Assembly: GCA_049976245.1 (NCBI GenBank) | Contig: JBMFIQ010000005.1 | Span: 16,903-80,902 of the forward strand | Source: Microbacter sp049976245 | GTDB lineage: Bacteria > Bacteroidota > Bacteroidia > Bacteroidales > Paludibacteraceae | Reading direction: 5' to 3' | Length of the DNA: 64,000 bases | Part shown: piece by piece, positions 45,105 to 53,471 of the stretch | Position numbering within the stretch: the stretch's first letter is position 1 | Layout of the letters: every line of letters starts with the position of its first letter | Translations under genes and position numbers: made by a program | Notes under the pieces: generated by a model | What the model was told of the DNA's origin: nothing | What the model saw: the letters and a program-made list of their open reading frames with translations, nothing else | The model's database searches: none

Positions 45105-46475
45105 TTATTTATTATTTTTAATCCATTGCTTAGTAAATGATTGCTTAAAAATCGGCATTTTTCTTTTTGGACCCCATCCTAAAAAATTGAAAGGGAAAGA
45201 AGCCATGTTTTTCATCCAAAAAGGGAAAAAATCGAATCGTGAACGGCTTTCGGCAATCCATTGATAGGCTTTGAACAGTTTTTTCTCAGTAACAGGTCGG
45301 GCTCTTTCTTCAACCACTTTTTTTCGATTATTGAGTAGCAAGTCCGGCAAAGGAATTTGAACCGGACAAACTTCCGCACATTTACCGCATAAACTGCATG
45401 CAAAACTTAAATGCCCCATTTCTTTCCAACCTTCAAAAAACGGAGTGATGACTGAACCAATTGGCCCACTGTAGGTTGAATGATAAGTATAACCGCCAAT
45501 GGTTTTATAAACAGGACAAGCATTTAAGCAAGCACCGCAACGAATACACGATAGAACCTCGGCATTGTCATCATCTTCGTAAACGGAAGTCCGTCCATTA
45601 TCCATTAAAATGACGACCATGGCTTCCGGACCGTCCACTTCCGACGAAAATCTCGGACCGGAAAACAAGGTGTTGTAAGCCGTTACCTGCTGCCCTGTTC
45701 CAAGAGTTGCCAACAAAGGCTGAAACATGCCTAAATCTCTCAACGAAGGAATCACTTTTTCAATGCCGGCAATCACAATATGTAACTTTGGGAATGAGGT
45801 ACTCATCAATGCATTACCTTCATTTTCAGTAACGGCGACCGCTCCAATATCGGCTATTAAAAAATTAGCTCCCGTGACACCAACATCTGCCTTTAAATAA
45901 TGATCGCGGAGAAAAGATCGAACATACAAGGTCAGCTCTTCAGGAGTGCTGTCGGGTGGCGTTTGAAATTTTTCTTGAAATAATTTTGCAATATCTTCTT
46001 TCGATTTGTGCATGGCAGGGGTCACAATGTGATAAGGCTTTTCGCCTGCAATCTGCACAATAAATTCGCCTAAATCCGTTTCAATCGATTTAAATCCATC
46101 AGCTTCAAGTTCTTCATTGAATGAAATCTCTTCAGTGGTCATCGATTTACTTTTGACCACCAACGAAGCCTCACGTTCCGTCAAAAGTGTTTTGATGTGC
46201 TGCATTGTTTCAACAGCATCGCGCGCCCACAATACCCTTATACCATGTTTGATTATGTTTTCTTCAAATTGTATCAAATATTCATCCCAATGTGCCAACA
46301 TGGCTCTTTTGATAAAAGCAGCCTGACGTTTGGTTAAACCAATATCCTTAAATCGATCATAACCACGCTCAACAGCAGCATCATAACGCGCCATGTTGTG
46401 CTGAATAATTTGCCTGTGACGCTCATTAAAAGCGATTTTTGCAGCATCGTATTGAAATTGATTTTTAGCTTTCAA
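45105..46475 (-). CDS. lutB: Lactate utilisation iron-sulfur protein LutB
   Basis: LutB is the 4Fe-4S subunit of the LutABC complex that oxidises L-lactate. Seen are the LUD domain (KSKSMTTEEISFNEELEADG as KSKSMTTEEISFNEE, then GVTGANFLIADIGAVAV) and two cysteine clusters, CIRCGACLNACPVY and CSLCGKCAEVCPV. The longest frame starts at 46571 (488 residues), but a full promoter, TTTG (46558-46555), 20-base spacer, TATCTTTG (46534-46527), lies inside its start region. TTG at 46475 gives 456 residues and begins at the conserved part; it is inferred. lutA and lutC are not adjacent; the FKBP gene follows. Confidence 0.85.
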   Translation of the reverse strand: MKAKNQFQYDAAKIAFNERHRQIIQHNMARYDAAVERGYDRFKDIGLTKRQAAFIKRAMLAHWDEYLIQFEENIIKHGIRVLWARDAVETMQHIKTLLTEREASLVVKSKSMTTEEISFNEELEADGFKSIETDLGEFIVQIAGEKPYHIVTPAMHKSKEDIAKLFQEKFQTPPDSTPEELTLYVRSFLRDHYLKADVGVTGANFLIADIGAVAVTENEGNALMSTSFPKLHIVIAGIEKVIPSLRDLGMFQPLLATLGTGQQVTAYNTLFSGPRFSSEVDGPEAMVVILMDNGRTSVYEDDDNAEVLSCIRCGACLNACPVYKTIGGYTYHSTYSGPIGSVITPFFEGWKEMGHLSFACSLCGKCAEVCPVQIPLPDLLLNNRKKVVEERARPVTEKKLFKAYQWIAESRSRFDFFPFWMKNMASFPFNFLGWGPKRKMPIFKQSFTKQWIKNNK

Positions 46476-46526
46476 CGTTGTAAATGAAGAAGATCCAATG
46501 AAAAAACATCGTTCGTATATTCGTGT

Positions 46527-46558
46527 CAAAGATAATAAAAGTTTAAGGTGTTGACAAA
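46527..46558 (-). promoter_or_regulatory. lutB promoter (-33/-7)
   Basis: Minus strand: TTTG at 46558-46555, a 20-base spacer, and TATCTTTG at 46534-46527, a full match to the Bacteroidetes -33 / -7 pattern. Its -33 element lies in the T-tract of the preceding hairpin. Confidence 0.65.
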
Positions 46559-46562
46559 AAAA

Positions 46563-46640
46563 TCCGGCCACTTCACAGCGGACCGGACTCCCATCTAACC
46601 AAAAACCAAAAAATAATGAATGCGTGCCTTTTCACAAAGA
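46563..46640 (-). ncRNA. Candidate small transcript ended by a terminator
   Basis: On the minus strand the hairpin TCCGGTCC/GGCCGGA with one bulge and a 10-base loop is followed by seven T. No minus-strand gene lies upstream for it to end. A short leader or small RNA of roughly 75-80 bases, starting near 46640, would explain it. No promoter match is clear, so this is speculative. Confidence 0.3.
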
Positions 46641-47051
46641 CTTGACATCTATATTATATCATTTGTTGCAAATTCATTGTAATGAGATTTCAATTTTGTT
46701 TTCAAAAAGCATTTTTGACACTTTTCATTTTGATCTTTCAGGTATCTCATGCTTTCAAATGAAACGACCAACAGTTTTTCGAAAGAAATTTATCATCAAT
46801 GCTTTATTATAAAGAATGAAAATTGCCGTTAAACGTTGCACTGAAAATATTATTTACACATATTTAACGTCTAAAACGCGAAAAATTTTTGATTTAACCT
46901 ATTTATTAATATGTATTAACAATATTGACCTATTTCGATCATGTAACAAATAAATGAGGTGTTGCTTTTATGGTCAATCAAATAAAATTGTAACTTTGTA
47001 GTCAATGAAAAAATGAATTTTGAAGAATAAATCCATCAAAAAAGCCATTAC

Positions 47052-47600
47052 ATGAAACGCTTATCCATTTACATTTTTAGTTTGTTCATTTTAACTTTGT
47101 TCATAGCATCATGCACTACTTCAGGGACTTATGCTAATCTTTTGAACGCTCAAAATGTAACCATTAAAAACTATATCAAACAAAATAATATTCAGGTTGT
47201 AGGTACTTTGCCCTCATTTACGTCTTGGTCACCCAACGAATATTATAGCAGTCCGACAGGCCTTTATTATCATTTGGATGTATGTGGCGACACAACGACT
47301 GACTCAATTCGGGCCGGAGATCAGGTGAGCATTCGATATTTAAAAATTGCCATCACAACACCTCCCGACACGGTACAAAACAGTTGGACTACCCTTAATG
47401 CTCCCTATCCTTTCATTATGATCTATCGCGTTTCGGGATCCGAGCCACCTGCATGGCAAGAAGCTGTTTCATACATGAAATACAGTGGAGCGCAAGCCAC
47501 AATGATTGTTCCCGGGGGTATTGGATTTGCCTCTGAGCAATCGAGCATCATTCCGTTTATCCATGTGATCAAAATATTAAAATTGCCAGGCCAAAACTAA
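47052..47600 (+). CDS. Lipoprotein, DUF4827-like (FKBP-like fold suspected)
   Basis: A 182-residue protein with a lipoprotein signal (SLFILTLFIASCTTSG). The mature part includes IKNYIKQNNIQVVGTLPSF, GLYYHLDVCGD, and GDQVSIRYLKI, and ends in GGIGFASEQSSIIPFIHVIKI. This arrangement resembles FKBP-like lipoproteins of the DUF4827 type known in Bacteroidetes; I recall the family by pattern only. It lacks classical FKBP catalytic residues. It lies 20 bases before glmM and may share its transcript. A -7 element TAACTTTG lies at 46991-46998. Confidence 0.7.
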   Translation: MKRLSIYIFSLFILTLFIASCTTSGTYANLLNAQNVTIKNYIKQNNIQVVGTLPSFTSWSPNEYYSSPTGLYYHLDVCGDTTTDSIRAGDQVSIRYLKIAITTPPDTVQNSWTTLNAPYPFIMIYRVSGSEPPAWQEAVSYMKYSGAQATMIVPGGIGFASEQSSIIPFIHVIKILKLPGQN

Positions 47601-47620
47601 TGGATTAAAAAATAGAAGTT

Positions 47621-49006
47621 ATGACATTGATTAAATCAATTTCAGGGATTCGGGGCACGATTGGCGGATCAATTGGTAATGGATTAAATCCGCTTGATTT
47701 AGTGAGATTTACGTCAGCATACGCTTCGTGGATTGCTCAGAAATGTGATGGTAAACCCACCATCATTGTTGGACGAGATGCCCGCATCTCAGGAGAAATG
47801 GTCAACCATGTCGTGATTGGAACACTTCTTGGAATGGGATGTAACGTGATAGATATTGGTTTGGCAACCACGCCGACCACAGAAATTGCTGTTCAATTGG
47901 AACGGGCATCGGGTGGTATCATCTTAACAGCCAGTCACAATCCCAAACAGTGGAATGCTTTAAAACTGTTGAACGAGAACGGAGAATTCTTAAACGCATC
48001 AGAAGGGGAAGAAGTGCTTAAGATTGCCGAAACAGGGAGCTATCAATATGCACCGGTGGATCAGTTAGGCACTTTGAAACATGACGACAGTTTTACAAAA
48101 AAGCACATTGAAAAAGTATTATCTCTCCCTTTAGTAAACATTGAAGCCATTTATCGTTCCAATTTTACGGTAGCCATCGACTGCGTTAATTCGGTTGGAG
48201 GCATTGCCATTCCTGAATTATTGAATGCATTGGGAGTAAACACTGTTGAAAAAATCAATTGCACCCCGGATGGAAATTTTGCACACAATCCGGAACCTCT
48301 CCCTGATCATTTAACTGAAATTGCTTCATTCATTAAAGAAAACCACGCCGATGTAGGTTTTGTAGTAGATCCTGATGTGGACAGATTAGCCATTGTTTGT
48401 GAAGACGGGTCAATGTTTGGTGAAGAATATACGTTGGTAGCAGTTGCGGATTACGTACTTTCCAAGACTCCGGGAAATAGTGTTTCCAATTTAAGTTCAT
48501 CGCGGGCACTTCGCGACATTACGTTACAGCACGGAGGAAAATATACCGCTGCAGCCGTTGGTGAAGTCAATGTGGTGGCAGCCATGAAATCCGTTCAAGC
48601 CATTATTGGTGGAGAAGGAAACGGTGGCGTCATTTATCCCGAATGCCATTACGGGCGGGATGCACTGGTTGGCATTGCCCTCTTTTTGTCGCATCTTGCA
48701 ACCGCCGAAATGAAACCTACCGAATTGAGAAATCAATATCCTTCCTATTTCATGGCAAAAAAACGGATGGATTTATCACCAGCCATTCAAGTCGATCATT
48801 TATTGGAATACATTGCAAAACGGTACGAAGCGTTTGAAGTGACCACCATCGACGGTGTTAAAATTGATTTTCCCGACAAATGGGTTCATTTAAGGAAATC
48901 AAATACCGAACCAATCATTCGAATTTATACCGAAGCCTTTTCACAAGAAGAAGCCAATCGGTTAGCCGACGAAATCATCAAAGAAATTACTCATTTAATT
49001 GCATAA
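47621..49006 (+). CDS. glmM: Phosphoglucosamine mutase / phosphohexomutase
   Basis: A 461-residue alpha-D-phosphohexomutase. The active-site Ser lies in TASHNPKQWNALK, with metal-binding DPDVDRLA and sugar-binding GEGNGGVIYP; phosphate binding is in RKSNTEPIIRIYTEA. In E. coli GlmM interconverts glucosamine 6- and 1-phosphate for UDP-GlcNAc; GlmM and PMM/PGM branches are close, so a phosphomannomutase role (feeding gmd) is possible. It is followed by gmd only 4 bases after its stop, so the substrate link to GDP-mannose is worth noting. Confidence 0.88.
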   Translation: MTLIKSISGIRGTIGGSIGNGLNPLDLVRFTSAYASWIAQKCDGKPTIIVGRDARISGEMVNHVVIGTLLGMGCNVIDIGLATTPTTEIAVQLERASGGIILTASHNPKQWNALKLLNENGEFLNASEGEEVLKIAETGSYQYAPVDQLGTLKHDDSFTKKHIEKVLSLPLVNIEAIYRSNFTVAIDCVNSVGGIAIPELLNALGVNTVEKINCTPDGNFAHNPEPLPDHLTEIASFIKENHADVGFVVDPDVDRLAIVCEDGSMFGEEYTLVAVADYVLSKTPGNSVSNLSSSRALRDITLQHGGKYTAAAVGEVNVVAAMKSVQAIIGGEGNGGVIYPECHYGRDALVGIALFLSHLATAEMKPTELRNQYPSYFMAKKRMDLSPAIQVDHLLEYIAKRYEAFEVTTIDGVKIDFPDKWVHLRKSNTEPIIRIYTEAFSQEEANRLADEIIKEITHLIA

Positions 49007-49010
49007 AACA

Positions 49011-50090
49011 ATGGGAAAAGTTGCACTCATCACAGGCATAAATGGTCAAGACGGATCCTATCTGGCTGAATTTTTGCTTGACAAAGGTTATCAGGTTCAC
49101 GGCATCATTCGTCGAAGTTCTGTTTTCAATACGCAAAAGATCGAACATCTATATATTGACGATTTAATTGAGGACATGCATAAGCATCGAAAAATTCAGT
49201 TGCATTACGGCGATATGACCGATTCATCCAATTTGATTCGACTTATGCAGGAAATTCGTCCTGACGAAATTTACAATTTGGCGGCTCAGTCGCACGTCAA
49301 GGTTTCATTTGAAGTTCCCGAATATACTGCTGAAACAGATGGTGTTGGCACACTACGTCTTTTGGAAGCCGTTCGCATTTGTGGGTTGGAAAAAACCACT
49401 CGCATTTATCAGGCTTCAACTTCTGAACTTTTTGGCAAAGTGCAAGAAGTACCACAAACCGAAACGACACCTTTTTATCCTCGATCTCCTTATGCCGTTG
49501 CAAAAATGTACGGATTTTGGATCACCAAAAATTATCGCGAAGCATACCACATGTTTGCCGTCAACGGCATCTTGTTTAATCACGAATCGGAACGACGTGG
49601 AGAAACCTTTGTGACTCGAAAAATTACATTGGCTGCAGCCCGCATCAAAAGAGGGTATCAACAAAAATTATATTTAGGAAGCCTCGATGCCATGCGTGAC
49701 TGGGGATATGCCAAAGATTATGTGGAATGTATGTGGTTGATTTTGCAACATCCCACACCTGAAGATTTTGTCATTGCCACGGGAGAAATGCACTCGGTAC
49801 GGGAATTTTGCACTCTGGCATTTGCTGAACTTGGCATGGATTTGGAATGGCATGGCAAAGGAGTGGAAGAAAAAGGCATTTGTAAACAAACAGGAAAAGT
49901 GGTTGTGGAAGTGGACTCTGCCTATTTTAGACCAACAGACGTAGATCAATTGTTGGGAAATCCGGCAAAAGCAAAAAAGTTACTTGGTTGGAATCCCACC
50001 AAAACATCGTTCAATGAATTAGTGAAACGCATGGCCCAATTTGATTGGGATTACGTGGAAAAAATAAATCAATCACGCATTAAATGGTAA
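49011..50090 (+). CDS. gmd: GDP-mannose 4,6-dehydratase
   Basis: First enzyme from GDP-mannose to GDP-fucose. The 359-residue protein has the NADP motif TGINGQDGSYLAEFL, IYNLAAQSHVKVSFE, the catalytic STSELFGKVQE, and YPRSPYAVAKMYGFW with the Tyr-Lys pair. The open frame can start with TTG at 48999, overlapping glmM, but ATG 49011 (MGKVALITG) is the usual start. It is followed by fcl after 25 bases; together they make GDP-L-fucose for surface glycans. Confidence 0.96.
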   Translation: MGKVALITGINGQDGSYLAEFLLDKGYQVHGIIRRSSVFNTQKIEHLYIDDLIEDMHKHRKIQLHYGDMTDSSNLIRLMQEIRPDEIYNLAAQSHVKVSFEVPEYTAETDGVGTLRLLEAVRICGLEKTTRIYQASTSELFGKVQEVPQTETTPFYPRSPYAVAKMYGFWITKNYREAYHMFAVNGILFNHESERRGETFVTRKITLAAARIKRGYQQKLYLGSLDAMRDWGYAKDYVECMWLILQHPTPEDFVIATGEMHSVREFCTLAFAELGMDLEWHGKGVEEKGICKQTGKVVVEVDSAYFRPTDVDQLLGNPAKAKKLLGWNPTKTSFNELVKRMAQFDWDYVEKINQSRIKW

Positions 50091-50115
50091 ATGAGTGATT
50101 TAAACCGCTAAAATC

Positions 50116-51198
50116 ATGAAAAAAGATGCAAAAATCTATGTAGCCGGACATAAAGGATTGGTCGGATCGGCCATTTTACGCAACCTTCAATCAAAAGGCT
50201 ATACCAACTTCGTTACCAGAGCTTCTTCAGAACTTGATTTGCGCAACCAGCAGGCTGTAGCTGATTTTTTCGCCATCGAAAAACCTGAATATGTATTTCT
50301 GGCTGCGGCAAAAGTTGGTGGTATTGTTGCAAACAACACTTATCGGGCTCAATTTATTTATGACAATCTGGCCATTCAAAACAATGCCATCCATCAGTCA
50401 TATTTGTCGGGAGTAAAAAAATTACTGTTTTTAGGGAGTACCTGCATCTATCCTCGCGATGCTCGACAACCGATGAAGGAACAAGAGTTGCTCACAGGCC
50501 CGTTGGAATACACCAATGAGCCCTATGCCATTGCAAAAATTGCCGGATTAAAATTGTGTGAAAGTTACAATTTGCAATATGGAACCAACTTTATTGCCGT
50601 GATGCCCACAAATTTATATGGGCCAAACGATAATTTTGATTTGCATTCATCTCATGTTCTCCCAGCATTGATGCGGAAGATTTATTTAGGCAAATGCTTG
50701 GAAAACAACGACTGGGACGCCATTCGAGCCGATCTCTCCAAAAGACCTGTTCAATCAGTTGATGGCCAAGCATCAGAGCAAGCCATTGTGGAAAAACTGA
50801 ATGCATTTGGAGTGGTTCAAAAAAACGGCAGGGTTGAAGTAGAAATTTGGGGAAGCGGCAAGCCATTACGTGAATTTTTATGGAGTGAAGACATGGCGGA
50901 TGCTTGTGTTTTCATCATGGGAAACGTGAATTTTGACAACTTAAAAGGAGATCAACGAGAAATTCGAAACTGCCACATTAACATCGGCACAGGAGAAGAA
51001 CTTTCCATCAAAGCATTGGCTGAAACCATTCAATCAACCGTTGGATTCAAAGGTTCACTTCGTTTCAACACCGAAAAACCGGACGGAACCATGCGGAAAT
51101 TGACAGATCCCTCAAAATTGAATCAATTGGGCTGGAAACACACCATTCACATTGAAAAAGGAATTCAACTGTTATATGACTGGTATCTCACTCATTGA
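50116..51198 (+). CDS. fcl: GDP-L-fucose synthase
   Basis: Epimerase-reductase converting the gmd product to GDP-L-fucose with NADPH. The 360-residue protein has GHKGLVGSAILRNL, AAAKVGGIVANN, LGSTCIYP, and the Tyr-Lys pair in EPYAIAKIAGLKLCESY. Compared with E. coli Fcl (321) it carries an insertion near residues 200-240, a length seen in Bacteroidetes homologues. It overlaps the next gene by 23 bases if that starts at 51176. Confidence 0.95.
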   Translation: MKKDAKIYVAGHKGLVGSAILRNLQSKGYTNFVTRASSELDLRNQQAVADFFAIEKPEYVFLAAAKVGGIVANNTYRAQFIYDNLAIQNNAIHQSYLSGVKKLLFLGSTCIYPRDARQPMKEQELLTGPLEYTNEPYAIAKIAGLKLCESYNLQYGTNFIAVMPTNLYGPNDNFDLHSSHVLPALMRKIYLGKCLENNDWDAIRADLSKRPVQSVDGQASEQAIVEKLNAFGVVQKNGRVEVEIWGSGKPLREFLWSEDMADACVFIMGNVNFDNLKGDQREIRNCHINIGTGEELSIKALAETIQSTVGFKGSLRFNTEKPDGTMRKLTDPSKLNQLGWKHTIHIEKGIQLLYDWYLTH

Positions 51199-51748
51199 TC
51201 AAAAAAAAGCGCTTCGACAACTTGTAGCCGAACAAAAGAAACAACTCAACGTCACAGATCGAATCTTGTTTTCTGCCAAAATTTTTGATTTGTTGGAGCA
51301 AAACGAACTTTATCAACATGCTCAAACCGTTCTTTGTTTTTGGTCAATGCCCGATGAAGTGGATACGCATGCCTTTATGCTGAATCATCTGACTGAAAAA
51401 GTATGGCTGTTGCCGGTTGTCAAAAACAATTCTTTGGAAATTCGAAAGTTCAACGGCGTTCAGGATTTGCGTCAAGGCGTTTTACACATTGAAGAACCCG
51501 TTGGTGATCCGTTTGAAGGGAATATTGATCTGGCAGTGATTCCTGGAATGGCTTTTGATCGGTTCGGAAACCGCTTAGGGCGAGGAAAAGGATATTATGA
51601 TCAATTCTTGGCACAACATCATCTCAAAACCATTGCCGTGGCTTTCCATTGTCAACTGGTTGAACAGGTTCCCGTCGATAAATGGGATGTCAGAATGAAC
51701 CAAGTCATTACCGAAAAAGGGATCATCATTCCATCCATCTCAACTTAG
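51176..51748 (+). CDS. 5-formyltetrahydrofolate cyclo-ligase
   Basis: Converts 5-formyl-THF to 5,10-methenyl-THF using ATP. The approximately 190-residue protein shows IDQKKALRQLV at the start, the middle CFWSMPDEVDT, and GMAFDRFGNRLGRGKGYYDQFL with the glycine-rich ATP site (as GMAFDRFGNRLGRGKGYYD). The open frame begins at TTG 51152, but ATG 51176 is preferred; this still overlaps fcl by 23 bases. It is the last gene of the glmM-gmd-fcl run, followed by tRNA-Asn. Confidence 0.92.
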   Translation: MTGISLIDQKKALRQLVAEQKKQLNVTDRILFSAKIFDLLEQNELYQHAQTVLCFWSMPDEVDTHAFMLNHLTEKVWLLPVVKNNSLEIRKFNGVQDLRQGVLHIEEPVGDPFEGNIDLAVIPGMAFDRFGNRLGRGKGYYDQFLAQHHLKTIAVAFHCQLVEQVPVDKWDVRMNQVITEKGIIIPSIST

Positions 51749-51832
51749 TGAATGAGAAGCATATCATTTACAATTTACAATCAATAAATTAGCCATTCAT
51801 CGACTTTATTTTCAAAAAAAATCATACAAAAA

Positions 51833-51864
51833 TTTGCACAATTCAAAGGAAACACTTACCTTTG
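51833..51864 (+). promoter_or_regulatory. Promoter of tRNA-Asn
   Basis: TTTG at 51833-51836, a 20-base spacer and TACCTTTG at 51857-51864, a full match to the Bacteroidetes -33/-7 pattern. A leader of about 85-90 bases to the tRNA follows, with a 10-bp stem (TTTTGAGAAC at 51871-51880 and GTTTTCAAAA at 51914-51923). Confidence 0.7.
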
Positions 51865-51957
51865 CATCGCTTTTGAGAACAAGACGTAACGTACAATACA
51901 GCTTCGACGGCAAGTTTTCAAAAAGCACGGAGCAACTCAAAACTTTATTTATTATCT

Positions 51958-52031
51958 TCTTCAGTAGCTCAGTCGGTTAGAGCACCTGACTGTTAATCAG
52001 GGGGTCGTAGGTTCAAGTCCTACCTGAAGAG
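51958..52031 (+). tRNA. tRNA-Asn (GTT anticodon)
   Basis: A 74-base cloverleaf. Acceptor TCTTCAG pairs with CTGAAGA, discriminator G. The D-arm is GCTC/GAGC, the anticodon arm CCTGA/TCAGG with loop CTGTTAA (anticodon GTT at 51992-51994), and the T-arm GTAGG/CCTAC. The 3' CCA is not encoded. Confidence 0.95.
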
Positions 52032-52032
52032 C

Positions 52033-52065
52033 AAAACCATCAACAAAAAATTGATGGTTTTTTTT
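52033..52065 (+). terminator. Rho-independent terminator after tRNA-Asn
   Basis: An 11-bp perfect stem (AAAACCATCAA with TTGATGGTTTT) with a 7-base loop, followed by a T-run, directly after the tRNA. Confidence 0.9.
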
Positions 52066-52178
52066 CTTTTTGCACATATCCATGGACATATTGCCAGCGT
52101 GTCGGAATTCAAATTGCATCGTGGCCAAATCTTTAGCAAATCCTCCATCAAAAAAAACAGTTCAAAAAAGAAAAAATA

Positions 52179-53429
52179 TCATTCATATCGAATGGCGGAA
52201 ATAGGTGAAATTTTGGCAATTAAATAAGAAGGGCCTACCAACATCAAAGTTGAAATGATGAAAACAGCCACATTTAGCCATAAAAAAGTGCTCCACGGCA
52301 AATAAACCGGAACGGCCGAAACATAATAATTAGAAGGATCGAGCGGAATTAACTTCGTTGTACGTTGAATGAAAATAAAAAGCCAGGCAATGAGATTGCC
52401 CCAAAACATACCTTTCAGAACCAAAAAAGCCGAATGATAAAGAAAAATTTTACGAATTTGCCAGTCAGTGGAACCCAAGGCTTTAAGAATGCCTATCATT
52501 TGAATGCGTTCAAGAATTAAAATCAACAATCCCGAAATCATTACAAACCCCGATACCGCCATCATCAAAATAAGAATCACCCAAACATTCATATTGAACA
52601 AGCCAAGCCAGGCAAACAATTGCGGATTCAAATCTTTGATTGATTGGGAATAATAAGCCACCCCGTTTCGATCTAGCCGATTTGCCACATGAAAATAGAC
52701 AGAATCGCTCAAAGCATCCAATTGATCAAAATTCCGAATTGAAATTTCGAGGCCGCTCATCTCATCAGGCGCCCAATCATTTAATAATTGAATGGTGTGA
52801 AGATTGCACAAGATATACAATTTATCAAAATCACCGAAATGGGTCGAATAAATTCCTTTCACATAAAATTTACGTGCTTGCAATTGGTTTTGCAAAAAAT
52901 AGGCAATGAAACTACTTCCCACGTGTAAATGCAATTTTTCGGCAATGTTTTTTGAAATGATCACCTGATTGATCGATGCAGTATCATTGGGAGTAAAAAT
53001 GGTTCCGGCCACCATGTTGTCTTTAAAAAAATGCCAGTCAAAATCACGACCAACACCTTTGAATATAACGCCTTCAAATTGATCGGGCGTTTTAATCATG
53101 CCCGGTTTTGTGGCAATTCGTTGTACATGACGAATTCCCGGAATCCGTTCCAGCGAAGTAATCATAGAGTCTGACACGGCAATGGGACGCGTTTCATAAG
53201 TAGAATTGTTGTCAAAACGCATTACTTGAATGTGTGATCCAAATCCTACGATTTTTGATCGAACCTCCTTTTTAAAGCCCAAGACGATGGCCAATGTCAA
53301 CGTCATGACCAAAAGTCCCACGGCAATGCCAATGGTAGCAATGCGAACAGCCGGTTTCGACATGCGACGATTTCCAGCATCGTTCGTAAAATGAATTCGT
53401 TTGGCAATAAAATAGGATAAATTCAACAC
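52179..53429 (-). CDS. FtsX-like ABC permease, LolC/LolE type
   Basis: A 416-residue permease with the FtsX/MacB-type layout: one N-terminal membrane helix (about 28-50, AVRIATIGIAVGLLVMTL), a periplasmic domain of about 210 residues, and three helices near residues 278-300, 330-355 and 380-405. It belongs to the family that works with a LolD-type ATPase in lipoprotein release. The likely ATPase partner gene is lolD at 37.3 kb. It follows an aminotransferase gene by 42 bases. Whether it is a LolC- or LolE-like subunit is not decidable. Confidence 0.85.
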   Translation of the reverse strand: MLNLSYFIAKRIHFTNDAGNRRMSKPAVRIATIGIAVGLLVMTLTLAIVLGFKKEVRSKIVGFGSHIQVMRFDNNSTYETRPIAVSDSMITSLERIPGIRHVQRIATKPGMIKTPDQFEGVIFKGVGRDFDWHFFKDNMVAGTIFTPNDTASINQVIISKNIAEKLHLHVGSSFIAYFLQNQLQARKFYVKGIYSTHFGDFDKLYILCNLHTIQLLNDWAPDEMSGLEISIRNFDQLDALSDSVYFHVANRLDRNGVAYYSQSIKDLNPQLFAWLGLFNMNVWVILILMMAVSGFVMISGLLILILERIQMIGILKALGSTDWQIRKIFLYHSAFLVLKGMFWGNLIAWLFIFIQRTTKLIPLDPSNYYVSAVPVYLPWSTFLWLNVAVFIISTLMLVGPSYLIAKISPISAIRYE

Positions 53430-53471
53430 AACATTCGATTAAGTCAAAAATCTTCAATTCGACAGGGACGA

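Larger units (their letters stand above)
46476..47051. other. Gene-free stretch with lutB promoter, terminator hairpin and AT-rich DNA
   Basis: Apart from the lutB promoter (46558-46527, minus) no convincing gene is seen. A GC-rich hairpin (46563-46587) followed on minus by a 7-base T-run looks like a rho-independent terminator ending a minus-strand transcript. Plus strand: TAACTTTG at 46991-46998 is a -7 element for the lipoprotein gene at 47052. The rest (46640-46980) is AT-rich without recognised structure. Confidence 0.5.

Noticed and set aside
46624..46812. 62-codon plus frame upstream of the lipoprotein gene
   Set aside because: No recognisable domain, no nearby promoter, and poor codon pattern.
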